The notes under the pieces are model-generated. The model did no database searches, was not told the origin of the DNA, and was given only the letters and a program-made list of their open reading frames with translations. This document shows, piece after piece, positions 1 to 10,130 of a stretch of DNA of 47,809 bases (position 1 is the first letter of the stretch; every line of letters begins with the position of its first letter). The position numbers and the translations under genes were made by a program. This DNA comes from an uncultured PS1 clade bacterium. Lineage in GTDB: Bacteria > Pseudomonadota > Gammaproteobacteria > PS1 > Pseudothioglobaceae. The stretch covers positions 1 to 47,809 of the forward strand of contig CALKDH010000100.1 in NCBI GenBank assembly GCA_938086805.1. The letters are read 5' to 3'.

Positions 1-244
1 CACAAAAACTTTCTATCTCTTCCGCTGTTCCTGGCTCTTGCTTCCCAAATTGATTACAAGGGAAGCCAATAATTTCTAAACCCTCGTCTTTATATTCTTG
101 GTAAAGTTTTTCCAGGCCTTTGTAGTGATAGGTTAAACCACAATTGCTTGCAGTATTAACAATTAAAATAACTTTTCCCTCAAAGTTTTTAAATGAAACC
201 TCTTCTCCAGCGATTTTTTTAAAATTAAACTGATGTCTGCTCAT
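1..244 (-). CDS. Glutathione peroxidase, partial (runs off the left edge)
   Basis: Reverse-strand translation MSRHQFNFKKIAGEEVSFKNFEGKVILIVNTASNCGLTYHYKGLEKLYQEYKDEGLEIIGFPCNQFGKQEPGTAEEIESFC matches the GPx motifs NxASxCGxT and GFPCNQFGxQEPG. Confidence 0.95.
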   Translation of the reverse strand, partial: MSRHQFNFKKIAGEEVSFKNFEGKVILIVNTASNCGLTYHYKGLEKLYQEYKDEGLEIIGFPCNQFGKQEPGTAEEIESFC

Positions 245-345
245 TTCTAGATGTGTTATTTAACAATAATTATGATTGTACTCACTTCAAATTAATTTGA
301 AGTGTTTAATTGATGAAGATGGTGTGTTTGCTGACAGCAAAAAAT

Positions 346-420
346 TGGCTGGGATGGCAGGATTCGAACCTGCGAATGACGGGATCAAAACCCGTTGCCT
401 TACCACTTGGCGACATCCCA
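346..420 (-). tRNA. tRNA-Gln (anticodon TTG), CCA encoded
   Basis: Reverse complement TGGGATGTCGCCAAGTGGTAAGGCAACGGGTTTTGATCCCGTCATTCGCAGGTTCGAATCCTGCCATCCCAGCCA folds as a cloverleaf: acceptor TGGGATG/CATCCCA, anticodon loop TTTTGAT, T-loop GGTTCGAATCC. Confidence 0.97.
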
Positions 421-1251
421 ATTGTGTAATGGTGATGTATCTATTGCTTTTGCGACAAATCCAAACCATTTAGATGGTAATTCATCTTTTGCATTCAATG
501 CATCAATTTCATTTTCAAAGGTTACAAAGACACATGAGCCGGTACCTGTCATTCTTGCTTCGTCAATATGCTTTTTAGTTGAGTTTAGGTGCACAAGTGC
601 ATCTTTTATCTCGCTTTCCAAGTCAATTGCAGCATCCAAGCAATCATTGTGTGGATTTGAAACTAATGAAAAATCTGACATTTTCCTTTGTAGCGCAGAC
701 ATTGTCAATGCTTTGTGCCTGAATATTTCTTGAGTCGAGATTTGTTTTTTGATGGATACCACCAAATAGAAGTATCTTGGCAAAGACAAGGGAGAAAGAA
801 TTTCGCCAGTACCCTCGGCCCATGAACTTCTTCCATCAATAAATACCGGCACATCTGCTCCAAGTTCTTTTCCTAGTTCAATAAGTTTTGTTTTAGGTAA
901 GTTGATATCCCAGAGTTTATTTAGAGCAATCAGAGTTGTTGCAGCGTTTGAACTGCCGCCTCCTAATCCACCACCCGATGGAATTTTTTTTATGACTCCT
1001 ACGTCAACTCCATAGTTTGATGGCGCTAGTTGTTTTAACTTGAGTGCGCTTTGAATAATCAAGTCCTTTTCCAAGGGAATATTTTCATTACCCTGGGTAC
1101 GATTGATTTTCCCATCATTTCTGATATCAAAGTTTAATTCATCACAATAATCTAATAGTTGAAATATGGTTTGTAGGTTGTGATAACCATCATCTCTTTT
1201 TGAGATAATATGAAGAAATAAATTTACTTTGGCGGGTGATTGATATGTCAA
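400..1251 (-). CDS. ispE: 4-diphosphocytidyl-2-C-methyl-D-erythritol kinase
   Basis: GHMP kinase motif IPSGGGLGGGSSNAAT; N-terminal SPAKVNLFLHI; adjacent to tRNA-Gln. Confidence 0.96.
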   Translation of the reverse strand: MTYQSPAKVNLFLHIISKRDDGYHNLQTIFQLLDYCDELNFDIRNDGKINRTQGNENIPLEKDLIIQSALKLKQLAPSNYGVDVGVIKKIPSGGGLGGGSSNAATTLIALNKLWDINLPKTKLIELGKELGADVPVFIDGRSSWAEGTGEILSPLSLPRYFYLVVSIKKQISTQEIFRHKALTMSALQRKMSDFSLVSNPHNDCLDAAIDLESEIKDALVHLNSTKKHIDEARMTGTGSCVFVTFENEIDALNAKDELPSKWFGFVAKAIDTSPLHNWDVAKW

Positions 1252-1252
1252 T

Positions 1253-1795
1253 TTAGATTTTTATGAAATGCTCTCTGTAATGCTTTAACTCTTCGATAGA
1301 GTCGTAAATATCAGATAGCGCTAGGTGTCTTGATTTTTTAGAAGAGCTAGAAATGATTTCTGGCTTCCATCGGACTGCTAGCTCTTTTAGGGTCGATACA
1401 TCAATATGCCGATAATGAAAAAACTTTTCAAGATTAGGCATATAGTTGTATAAGAATCTTCTATCTTGGCATATTGAATTACCGCACATTGGCGAAACCC
1501 CAGAGTCGACATATTTTGATAGAAAATCAAGAGTTAGAGATTCAGCTTGAGAGATTGAAATATTACTTTCTTGAACTCTTTTAACTAAGCCAGAACGATT
1601 ATGCTGGTTCGTATTCCATTCATCCATTCCCTCAATAAGCTCATTCTTTTGATGAATTGCTAAAGAGGGCCCTTCATCAATAATATTTAGGTCGGCATCT
1701 GTCACAACTGTTGCTATTTCAATAATGACATCAGTTTCTGGAATTAATCCGGTCATCTCAAGGTCAATCCAAATAAGGTTTGTTTTTCTATTCAT
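1253..1795 (-). CDS. orn: Oligoribonuclease (DEDD exonuclease)
   Basis: N-terminus [12 protein letters not shown] and C-terminal [14 protein letters not shown] are typical of Orn. Confidence 0.97.
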   Translation of the reverse strand: MNRKTNLIWIDLEMTGLIPETDVIIEIATVVTDADLNIIDEGPSLAIHQKNELIEGMDEWNTNQHNRSGLVKRVQESNISISQAESLTLDFLSKYVDSGVSPMCGNSICQDRRFLYNYMPNLEKFFHYRHIDVSTLKELAVRWKPEIISSSSKKSRHLALSDIYDSIEELKHYREHFIKI

Positions 1796-1803
1796 GAATC
1801 AAA

Positions 1804-2820
1804 TTATCCATTGCTAGCTGAAATATAAGCATCCAGTTTATCCTGTGCACTTCCATTGGTTAATACTTCAGAAGCTTTATCTATTCCATTTTCTAAAGAG
1901 TTTACAAGTCCACTGACATAAATAGCGGCTCCCGCATTAAGCGCAATAATATCTTTAGCTGCACCCTCTTTGCCAGCAAAAGCATCATAAATTAATGCAA
2001 GAGATTCATTAGCATTTTCAGCCTTCAATTCTTCTAAGCTACCTGTATTTAATCCAAAATCATTTGGATGAACAGAGTAGGTCGAAACATCACCATCTTT
2101 TAGTTCAGCAACAAATGTTTTTTTAGCAATTGAGAATTCGTCTAGACCATCTTCGGAATGGACCACCATAACATGGCGCGAATCGAGACCCTTTAAAACA
2201 TTAGCAATCGGCTCAACTAAGTTTTTATCAAAAACACCCATAATTTGGTTTGGCGCTTTGGCTGGATTTGTCAAAGGACCCAATACGTTAAAAATTGTTC
2301 TTATTGCGAGCTCTTTGCGAGGCCCAATTGCATGTTTCATAGCGCTATGATGAGCTGGTGCAAACATAAAACCCACCCCAATCTCTTCAATACACTGACT
2401 AATCAATTCTGGATTTAAATTTAGATTGATACCAGCAGCTTCCAGTACATCTGCACTTCCAGATTTTGAGGATATTGAGCGATTTCCATGCTTTGCAACT
2501 CTTCCACCAGCCGCTGCAACTACAAAAGCTGAAGCTGTTGAGATATTGAAAAGACCGAGACCATCTCCTCCTGTGCCACAGGTGTCAACCAAGTACTCAT
2601 CGCTGCTTAATTTGACTGATGTGGCAAGATCTCGCATTACTTTTGCACTTGCAGTAATTTCCTCAATTGTCTCACCCTTCATTGAAAGACCAACAAGAAA
2701 TGCGCCGATCTGAGCATCAGTAGTTTGTCCTGTCATGATGCTATTCATGACATCATGCATCTCACTTTCATTCAAGTTTTGTCTTGAAATAACTGCTTTG
2801 ATTGCCTCATTTATATTCAT
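1804..2820 (-). CDS. trpD: Anthranilate phosphoribosyltransferase
   Basis: DTCGTGGDG and KHGNRSISSKSGSADVLEAAG motifs. Confidence 0.97.
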   Translation of the reverse strand: MNINEAIKAVISRQNLNESEMHDVMNSIMTGQTTDAQIGAFLVGLSMKGETIEEITASAKVMRDLATSVKLSSDEYLVDTCGTGGDGLGLFNISTASAFVVAAAGGRVAKHGNRSISSKSGSADVLEAAGINLNLNPELISQCIEEIGVGFMFAPAHHSAMKHAIGPRKELAIRTIFNVLGPLTNPAKAPNQIMGVFDKNLVEPIANVLKGLDSRHVMVVHSEDGLDEFSIAKKTFVAELKDGDVSTYSVHPNDFGLNTGSLEELKAENANESLALIYDAFAGKEGAAKDIIALNAGAAIYVSGLVNSLENGIDKASEVLTNGSAQDKLDAYISASNG

Positions 2821-2822
2821 AA

Positions 2823-4073
2823 CTATTGCCGACTCATTATTTGTTCAATTTCATCAATTTCTTTAGCTGCTTTTTGGGAGAGAACATGGTTTCCTGTATC
2901 AGTCACTAGAACATCATCTTCTATTCTGACTCCTATGCCCCAGTATTTAGGGTCAATTTTATCATCCCTTCGAATGTAAATTCCAGGCTCAACAGTTGTT
3001 ACCATGCCTCTTTTAAACTCACGGAACTCTTCATTAACTAATTTACTGCCTACGTCATGTACATCAAGTCCCAGCCAGTGCCCAGTGTTGTGCATATAAA
3101 ATTTAGTTAAATCCTCAGGCGATTTCATAATTCCTAACTTGATAAGACCATCCGTTATTATTTGACAGGCAGTTTCATGTGGCTTATTGGAGCTTATCCC
3201 AGGCCTAATTGATTTAATAGCCGATTTTTGCGCACTCAAAACAAGATCATATATCTCTCTTTGAGCATCACTAAACTTTCCATTAATCGGAAATGTTCTT
3301 GTAATATCTGAGGCATAGCCGTTAATCTCGCAACCTGCATCAATCAAAAGTAGATCCCCATTTTTCAGCTCTTTATTGTTTTCAGTGTAATGCAAAATGC
3401 ATGCATTTTCTCCACTTGCAACGATTGGAGGGTAGGAGTGTTCAGAGTTGCCATTCCTAAAATGTGAGTCAAACACAGAGGCAATATTATGCTCAAAAAG
3501 TCCAGGTATAGCCTCTTTCATTGCATTTATGTGGGCTTCAGATGCTAGGTCTGCTGCATCCTGCATATTTTTTACTTCTTCCTTGTCTTTTATAAGCCGC
3601 ATTTCTGAAACAAAAGGGTTCAAGGGTTTTAACCTATTTTCAAAAAGAGAATGAATACGTTTATTATGAATATTTGTGCTGGAATGGTCTTTCCAGCCTC
3701 CTCCTCCCGGTGCATCATAATAAATGGTAGAGCCTTTTTTAGTGTAGGAGTCAATATGATCAAAAAAAGTATCAATGTCATATGCCTGATTCACTAGCAA
3801 TATTTCTGGAGCAAGTTCAGTTCCTAGTCTGATTCCATTCCAAATCTCTTTGGTCTCGTCCTTTGGTCTCAAAAACATGACATAGCTATCTTTGCTAAAT
3901 ACAGCTATTGCATCGGGTTCTATAAATCCAGTGAGATACCAAAAATTACTATCCGGACGAAATGGATAAGTCACATCACTGTTTCTTTTTTGTTCGCTAT
4001 TGGTTGATACAATAACCACTGCATCATGACCCAACATGCTTAACAACTCCTCTCTTCTTTTTTGATGTATCAT
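2823..4073 (-). CDS. pepP: Xaa-Pro aminopeptidase (M24B)
   Basis: DAGCEINGYASDITRTFP, HNTGHWLGLDVHDVG and EPGIYI metal-binding motifs. Start trimmed from the ORF track to MIHQKRREELL at 4073 because the upstream extension overlaps divergent rsmE. Confidence 0.93.
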   Translation of the reverse strand: MIHQKRREELLSMLGHDAVVIVSTNSEQKRNSDVTYPFRPDSNFWYLTGFIEPDAIAVFSKDSYVMFLRPKDETKEIWNGIRLGTELAPEILLVNQAYDIDTFFDHIDSYTKKGSTIYYDAPGGGGWKDHSSTNIHNKRIHSLFENRLKPLNPFVSEMRLIKDKEEVKNMQDAADLASEAHINAMKEAIPGLFEHNIASVFDSHFRNGNSEHSYPPIVASGENACILHYTENNKELKNGDLLLIDAGCEINGYASDITRTFPINGKFSDAQREIYDLVLSAQKSAIKSIRPGISSNKPHETACQIITDGLIKLGIMKSPEDLTKFYMHNTGHWLGLDVHDVGSKLVNEEFREFKRGMVTTVEPGIYIRRDDKIDPKYWGIGVRIEDDVLVTDTGNHVLSQKAAKEIDEIEQIMSRQ

Positions 4074-4120
4074 TTTATTTGGTGTATTAATTCTTAGATA
4101 TACAACGCAAGAAAGATACC

Positions 4121-4837
4121 ATGAAAACGATACGACTTTACCAAAATACACCTTTTACTGAGGGTAAAACAGCTGAATTAGATAGTGATAATAGTCATCA
4201 TTTAAACAAGGTTTTACGATTTCCAGTCGGCAAAAATATTACAGTATTTAATGGTGACGGTTTTGATTACACAGCGTTAGTTCAAGGTGCCAAAAAAACA
4301 ACCAGCCTTAAAATCATTTCTAAGGCTAGAAATAATTCAGAATCAAAATTAGATTTAACTCTTGCTCAGGGGATTGCAAAAGGCGAAAAAATGGATTTTC
4401 TGATCCAAAAAGCCGTGGAATTGGGAGTCAAAAGAATAATACCAATGAAATTAGAGCGTTGTGTTGTTCGGCTAAGAGATGAAAAAGTTCAAAAAAAAAT
4501 TGATCATTGGCAAAAAATTGCTAACCATGCCTGTGAACAGTCAGGTCGTTCAGTTATTGTCACCGTGTCTGATCCAGTTTCGCTCGAAGGGTTATTAGAA
4601 GAGAGGAGCCACAATGGCTTTGTTTTGCACCACCGAGCACAAACCGGCCTTAGTCAAGTGCAGGAAACTTCAAATGCAACTATATTGATTGGGCCAGAAG
4701 GTGGCTTGACCGAAAAAGAAGTTAATGATTCTGAGTTTGCGGGATATCAGTCAGTCCATATTGGAAAGAGGGTTTTGAGAACAGAAACCGCTTCATTAGC
4801 AGCAATTGCTAATATGCAGTTGTTATGGGGAAGCTAA
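4121..4837 (+). CDS. rsmE: 16S rRNA (uracil1498-N3)-methyltransferase
   Basis: ILIGPEGGLTEKEV and LRTETASLAAIANMQ SPOUT knot motifs. Confidence 0.95.
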   Translation: MKTIRLYQNTPFTEGKTAELDSDNSHHLNKVLRFPVGKNITVFNGDGFDYTALVQGAKKTTSLKIISKARNNSESKLDLTLAQGIAKGEKMDFLIQKAVELGVKRIIPMKLERCVVRLRDEKVQKKIDHWQKIANHACEQSGRSVIVTVSDPVSLEGLLEERSHNGFVLHHRAQTGLSQVQETSNATILIGPEGGLTEKEVNDSEFAGYQSVHIGKRVLRTETASLAAIANMQLLWGS

Positions 4838-4855
4838 AAGGAAATAAAGAAAGTC

Positions 4856-5686
4856 CTAGTCAGTGTTGCCTAGTTCTTTACTGAGCTCCCGTGCACGGTC
4901 GTAGGCAGCTCTTGTTGCAGCTGCAACAATTCCCTCAAAGTTCTGATCTTGAAAGGTTTCGATTGCTGATTGCGTAGTTCCATTTGGTGATGTAACTTCC
5001 GCACGAAGTGTGCGCGAGTCTTTGCCAGAATTCGTCGCCATGATGCTTGCACCTAGACTGGTTTTGATACTCAAAGCATCAGCTGTATCTTCATCTAGAC
5101 CTAGGGCCATAGCGGCCTGCTTCATGGACTGCATCATTAAGAAAAAATAAGCGGGTCCACTGCCTGAAATCGCTGTAATTGCATCCAAGAGGTTTTCCTC
5201 ATTGACCCAAAAGCATTCTCCCACAGCAGATAACAACAAGTTTACTGATTCTTTTTGGATGTCATTGACGAGCTCATTTGCATAAAGACCAGTGACTCCA
5301 GACTGAAAAAGAGCAGGCGTATTGGGCATTGTTCTAACGAGTGCAAAGTCACCGCCAAGCCATCGATTAATATCTTTACTTTTGATGCCAGCTACAATGG
5401 AGACAAAGAGTTGATCTGATGAGGCTTTATTTTTGAGCTCATAGCAAACCACAGAGAGCACTTGAGGTTTAACAGCAAAAACGACAATATCACTGTAAGT
5501 TAATAATGAGACATTGTCAGGATGGGCAGTCACTCCTAGTTCAGAACTGCGTTTTTCTAGGAGCTCAGTATTGGCGTCACTAACATTAATATTTTTGGCT
5601 TCAAAGCCATCACTCAATAGCCCCTTAATAAGAGCATAGGCCATATTACCAGCGCCAATAAATCCAATGACTGTTTTGTTTTCCAT
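4856..5686 (-). CDS. proC: Pyrroline-5-carboxylate reductase
   Basis: IGFIGAGNMAYALIKGL; VRTMPNTPA; AISGSGPAYFF; EVTSPNGTT. Confidence 0.97.
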   Translation of the reverse strand: MENKTVIGFIGAGNMAYALIKGLLSDGFEAKNINVSDANTELLEKRSSELGVTAHPDNVSLLTYSDIVVFAVKPQVLSVVCYELKNKASSDQLFVSIVAGIKSKDINRWLGGDFALVRTMPNTPALFQSGVTGLYANELVNDIQKESVNLLLSAVGECFWVNEENLLDAITAISGSGPAYFFLMMQSMKQAAMALGLDEDTADALSIKTSLGASIMATNSGKDSRTLRAEVTSPNGTTQSAIETFQDQNFEGIVAAATRAAYDRARELSKELGNTD

Positions 5687-5752
5687 ATAAAATAACTTTG
5701 ATTTCAGTGCTTAATTCAATTCTACCAAAGTTGCAATAAATATAGAACATTA

Positions 5753-6421
5753 ATGACAATATTTCAGCCAAAACTAGTAATGATTGATGTTGATGGAACT
5801 TTGATTGATAGCGTCCCTGATTTGGCTTATTGTGTTGATCAGATGATGGTTGCTCTGAATATGCCATTAAGAGGGGAAGATACAGTTAGGCATTGGGTTG
5901 GAAATGGTGTCCCTAGGTTGGTGGAAAGGGCTTTGACGGGTGAATTGGATGGTTCTCCAAGTAAAGAGGTATTCGACAAAGCGTATCCAATTTTTTTAGA
6001 TTTGTACGCCCAAAATTCATCTGTTAGGTCTACTCTTTATGAAGGCGTGATAGAGGGCTTAGAGTATTTAAAATCTGAGGGCTACCTTTTAGGTTGCGTT
6101 ACAAATAAAGCCGAACAGTTTACTCATCCATTGCTTAAATCTTTAGGAATTTTTGACTATTTTGGGATAGTTATTTCAGGAGACACTTTAGAAAGAAAGA
6201 AGCCAGACCCAATGCCACTGATTCATGGTGCTGACTTTTTTAATGTTGAGCCCAACGAATGCCTAATGCTTGGCGACTCTGTTAGCGATGTGAAGGCAGC
6301 CAGAGCAGCAAATTTTCAAATTATTTGCATGTCATATGGCTACAATCATGGTAACAATATCGCTCATGAAAATCCTGATCTCGTGATCGATTCAATGAAG
6401 CAATTGCGAGACTACCTATAG
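5753..6421 (+). CDS. gph: Phosphoglycolate phosphatase (HAD superfamily)
   Basis: DVDGTLIDSVPDL, GCVTNKAEQF, KKPDPMPL, MLGDSVSDVKAARAA HAD motifs. Confidence 0.93.
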   Translation: MTIFQPKLVMIDVDGTLIDSVPDLAYCVDQMMVALNMPLRGEDTVRHWVGNGVPRLVERALTGELDGSPSKEVFDKAYPIFLDLYAQNSSVRSTLYEGVIEGLEYLKSEGYLLGCVTNKAEQFTHPLLKSLGIFDYFGIVISGDTLERKKPDPMPLIHGADFFNVEPNECLMLGDSVSDVKAARAANFQIICMSYGYNHGNNIAHENPDLVIDSMKQLRDYL

Positions 6422-7662
6422 TGAATATTGAAGAAAATCATATCTGGCACCCTTATGCCAATATCCCAAACAAGGTCCCAACATACCATGTAGAGAGTGC
6501 AGAAGGGGTTTACCTTAATTTCAAGAATGGGGTGAGCGTCATTGACGGTATGAGCTCTTGGTGGTGCATGATACATGGCTACAACAACCCCTATATAAAT
6601 GATGCCATTAAGTTTCAGATTGATCAAGTGTCGCACGTGATGTTTGGGGGTCTGACTCATCAACCAGCCATTGACTTATGTGAAAAGCTAATTAATTTAA
6701 CGCCCAAAGGCCTAGATAAGGTGTTTTTTGCCGATTCGGGCTCTGTCTCAGTTGAGGTGTCTTTAAAAATGGCAATTCAGTACTGGCAAAACAAAGGTCA
6801 TAAAGAAAAGTCATATTTTTTAACGCCCAGGGGTGGTTACCATGGCGATACTTTTGGCGCTATGAGTGTTTGTGATCCCAACAAAGGCATGCATCACCTT
6901 TTTAGTGAAGTTTTGCCGAAGCATTACTTTGTTATGCAACCTAAAGATCATAACACCGATGAGGCGCTCTCTGATTTAGAGTCTAGGCTGAGCAAAAGCC
7001 ATAAAAAAATTGCTGCTATGATTCTTGAGCCAATAGTTCAGGGCGCCGGAGGAATGAATATTTATGATGAAGATTACCTTAAAGGCGCTAGAGTATTATG
7101 TGACAACTTCAACGTCCTTATGATTGTTGATGAGATAGCCACTGGGTTTGGGCGAACAGGCGAGTTTTTTGGCTGTAATCATGCAAATATTTCTCCAGAT
7201 ATTATGTGCGTAGGAAAGGCTTTGACAGGCGGCTATATGACAATGGCTGCTGCCATAACTAACAAAGATATTTCTGAAACAGTAGGCGTACTAATGCATG
7301 GACCAACCTTTATGGCCAATCCTTTGGCCTGTTCTGCAGCGATTGCAAGTATTGATCTTCTGTTAACTAGCAACTGGAAACAAAGAGTCACCGAAATTGA
7401 AACGATTTTAAGAGATCAATTGATGCCCCTTAAGAATCATCAATCTATACTTGACGTCAGAATTCTTGGTGCAATCGGCGTAGTAGAGTTCAATGAGGAT
7501 TTGGACATGAAAAAAACTCAGGAGGAGCTGATAGAGTCTGGTGTTTGGCTCAGGCCTTATGGAAAGTTACTCTACACTATGCCACCCTTCGTAATATCAG
7601 ACGAAGAGTTGTTGGCTATTACTCAGGCTATGCGTAAGATTGTTGGCGACTCGTTAGAGTAA
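6421..7662 (+). CDS. bioA: Adenosylmethionine-8-amino-7-oxononanoate aminotransferase (GTG start, 1-nt overlap with gph stop)
   Basis: IWHPYANIP, GVSVIDGMSSWWCMIHGYNNP, PRGGYHGDTFGAMS, GKALTGGYMTMAA PLP-Lys motif. Confidence 0.96.
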   Translation: MNIEENHIWHPYANIPNKVPTYHVESAEGVYLNFKNGVSVIDGMSSWWCMIHGYNNPYINDAIKFQIDQVSHVMFGGLTHQPAIDLCEKLINLTPKGLDKVFFADSGSVSVEVSLKMAIQYWQNKGHKEKSYFLTPRGGYHGDTFGAMSVCDPNKGMHHLFSEVLPKHYFVMQPKDHNTDEALSDLESRLSKSHKKIAAMILEPIVQGAGGMNIYDEDYLKGARVLCDNFNVLMIVDEIATGFGRTGEFFGCNHANISPDIMCVGKALTGGYMTMAAAITNKDISETVGVLMHGPTFMANPLACSAAIASIDLLLTSNWKQRVTEIETILRDQLMPLKNHQSILDVRILGAIGVVEFNEDLDMKKTQEELIESGVWLRPYGKLLYTMPPFVISDEELLAITQAMRKIVGDSLE

Positions 7663-7667
7663 TTTAT

Positions 7668-9632
7668 CTATTCAACAGGGTCAATGTCAACAAACCATCG
7701 CACTGATGAGCTTACCTTGATAGTTTCTATATGCTGATAAAAAGTCTGAATTAATCTGCGAAGCTGTCCCCTATCTTCTGATTGTAAGTAAAGATTAAAG
7801 TAATAGTAGTCTGATTTCCGTTCAATTACTCCAGGAACTGGACCCCAAATTTCGACAGATTCAATCTCAATACTATTAATTAATTGGGCAACTTCATTCA
7901 AAAAATTCTCTGCTAAGTTTTTGTTTTTAGCATTCGCACAAATCAACGCTTGATGAGCAAAAGGTGGCAGTTTAGTATCTTTGCGCTCCAATAACAGGGT
8001 TTTAGCATATTCAATATAGCGCGAATCTTTTACGAAATTGAATATCGGATGATTAGGATAACGGGTCTGTATATTGACCTCTCCTTTATATTTCCCTCTT
8101 CCGCACCTTCCTGAAACCTGAACCAGCAGTTGAGCTAAATGTTCCGTGGCTCTATAGTCAGTTGACATGAGTCCAACATCGACATCTAAAATACCCACAA
8201 ATGCAAGGTTAGAAAAGTCATGGCCCTTAGCAAGCATTTGAGTTCCGATAATGATGCAGGGCTCACCTGAGTTGATTTTTTTCAAGTGAGTCGCAAAAGC
8301 TTTTTTCTTGCGCGTAGTATCTCTGTCAATTCTAATGACTTCGGTGCTTGGAAAGAAAGATTCTAGGTTTTCTTCCAGCCTTTCGGTTCCATAGCCCAGA
8401 ATTTTGAGCTCTTGACTGCTACAAGAAGGGCATGAAGATTCGGGAGATTTTTCTAATCCACAGTGGTGACACTTGAGTCGATTAATACTCCGGTGATATA
8501 CTAGCCTTGAGTCACAACTGGTGCACTCTGATTGCCAATCACACTCTCTACAATAGTATATTGGCGCATAACCTCTTCTGTTGATGAATAGCATGACCTG
8601 TCTGCTTTCTGAAAGGTGATGCTTTATTCTGGCAATGAGTGGCTTTGATAAGGGCTCTGAAGGTTGGCTTCTCATATCTATTAGATCAACGCTTGGCATG
8701 ATTGCTTCGCCAGGGCGAGAAGTCAGAGTTAGTCGAGCGAGTTTTTTTTCGATCACATTTTTTAGGGTTTCTAGAGAAGGTGTTGCGGTTCCGAGTATGA
8801 GTGGAACGTTGGCCAATTTAGCTCTCATAAAGCTGAGGTCCCTAGCAGAGTATCGAAAGTTTGATTGTTGTTTAAAGGAGTTGTCGTGCTCTTCATCCAC
8901 AATCACGAGTCCAAGATTAGGTATAGGTGTAAAAATAGCAGAACGAGTGCCAAGAATAACTTTTGCTTCACCATCCTTTGCCAGCAGATAAGCATCTTGC
9001 TTTTGCGTGTCATTGAGTTGGGAGTGAACTGCCACAACCTGACCCTCTATTCTCTGTTCAAAGCGTGAGATCATTTGAGGGGTTAGGCCTATTTCAGGAA
9101 CTAAAACAAGAACTTGCTTTCCTTTTTTTAAAAGTTGCTCCGTGATACTGAGGTAGACTTCGGTCTTGCCACTTCCAGTGACGCCGTGTAGCAAAAAGCC
9201 ATTAAACTCAGATGAACTCTTAAGCACTTCATTAATAGCAAAACTCTGTTCGTTAGTTGGCTGTATGTCAGTTGACGACACTTTGACTTCAGCTTCACTC
9301 GTCTTTTTGATTAGTGCTGGCTTACCATTTCTTAAGTTTTTTGGTATTGCATTGGATAGAACTTCGCCAATTGGGTGGTGATAATAGTTAGCAGACCAAG
9401 ATAAGAATTCAAGAATTTCCTTTGATAATAGTGCTTCATGATCTATTACCTCTTCAACTTCTCTCAATTTTGAAAAGCTGCTTTTGTGCTTGTGAGAGAG
9501 AACAATGCCTGTCACTTTTTTTGATCCAAAAGGAACTTTTACTCTTGAACCAATGCACACTTTTTCTTTACACAAATAATCAAACGTATTGTGCAATGGA
9601 ACCGGAATTGCAACTTCAGTGATTTGCATCAA
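7668..9632 (-). CDS. priA: Primosomal replication helicase PriA
   Basis: Walker A LLHGVTGSGKTEVYL, DEEHD, GTATPSLET, zinc-binding CxxC cluster (CRECDWQSECTSCDSRL...CPSC). Confidence 0.97.
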   Translation of the reverse strand: MMQITEVAIPVPLHNTFDYLCKEKVCIGSRVKVPFGSKKVTGIVLSHKHKSSFSKLREVEEVIDHEALLSKEILEFLSWSANYYHHPIGEVLSNAIPKNLRNGKPALIKKTSEAEVKVSSTDIQPTNEQSFAINEVLKSSSEFNGFLLHGVTGSGKTEVYLSITEQLLKKGKQVLVLVPEIGLTPQMISRFEQRIEGQVVAVHSQLNDTQKQDAYLLAKDGEAKVILGTRSAIFTPIPNLGLVIVDEEHDNSFKQQSNFRYSARDLSFMRAKLANVPLILGTATPSLETLKNVIEKKLARLTLTSRPGEAIMPSVDLIDMRSQPSEPLSKPLIARIKHHLSESRQVMLFINRRGYAPIYYCRECDWQSECTSCDSRLVYHRSINRLKCHHCGLEKSPESSCPSCSSQELKILGYGTERLEENLESFFPSTEVIRIDRDTTRKKKAFATHLKKINSGEPCIIIGTQMLAKGHDFSNLAFVGILDVDVGLMSTDYRATEHLAQLLVQVSGRCGRGKYKGEVNIQTRYPNHPIFNFVKDSRYIEYAKTLLLERKDTKLPPFAHQALICANAKNKNLAENFLNEVAQLINSIEIESVEIWGPVPGVIERKSDYYYFNLYLQSEDRGQLRRLIQTFYQHIETIKVSSSVRWFVDIDPVE

Positions 9633-9682
9633 ATAAAAAAGTTTTAGGGATAAAATAACTATTTTAGCAATATTAACTTGCC

Positions 9683-10123
9683 ATGGTAGTTATTCAAAAT
9701 ATCATAAATGATTTAAATGTTGACGAAGATAATCTTATCAAGGTATGTCAAGAATTTTTAAATGAGAATGCTTTAGAGGAATCAGAATTATTGATACGAC
9801 TTGTTTCTCCAGTTGAGATTCAAGTCCTTAATAAAGAGTACAGGAATAAAAATCAGGTTACCAATGTACTCTCTTTTCAGAGCGATATTCCAGATGAGGT
9901 CGAAGAGTCAATACTTGGTGATGTTGTTATTTGTGTCGACGTAGTGAGGGAGGAGGCACTATTTGGCAACAAAAAATTTGGAGATCACCTCACTCATATG
10001 GCAGTTCATGGCATTCTCCATTTGATTGGACATGATCATGAAGATATCACGTCAGCAAATAAAATGGAGTCAATAGAGATTGATTTTTTAGGCAAGCTTG
10101 GCATCAGCAACCCATACCTCTAG
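9683..10123 (+). CDS. ybeY: Endoribonuclease YbeY
   Basis: NKEYRNKNQVTNVLSFQSD and the metal-binding signature HMAVHGILHLIGHDHE. Confidence 0.95.
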   Translation: MVVIQNIINDLNVDEDNLIKVCQEFLNENALEESELLIRLVSPVEIQVLNKEYRNKNQVTNVLSFQSDIPDEVEESILGDVVICVDVVREEALFGNKKFGDHLTHMAVHGILHLIGHDHEDITSANKMESIEIDFLGKLGISNPYL

Positions 10124-10130
10124 AGCTATC

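Noticed and set aside
276-473. 65-aa plus-strand ORF (MYSLQINLKCLI...GMAGFEPANDGIKTRCLTTWRHPN...)
   Set aside because: Translation of the complement of tRNA-Gln; the GxAGFEPA...TRCLTTW pattern is a known artefact of translating tRNA genes
2823-4151. pepP starting at 4151 as in the ORF track
   Set aside because: The 26-aa N-terminal extension overlaps the start of rsmE and does not look like PepP; MIHQKRREELL at 4073 is the better start
8635-9381. Several plus-strand ORFs (118, 67, 71 aa) antisense to priA
   Set aside because: Entirely inside priA, low-complexity Ser/Leu composition, no ribosome-binding sites or recognisable motifs; shadow ORFs
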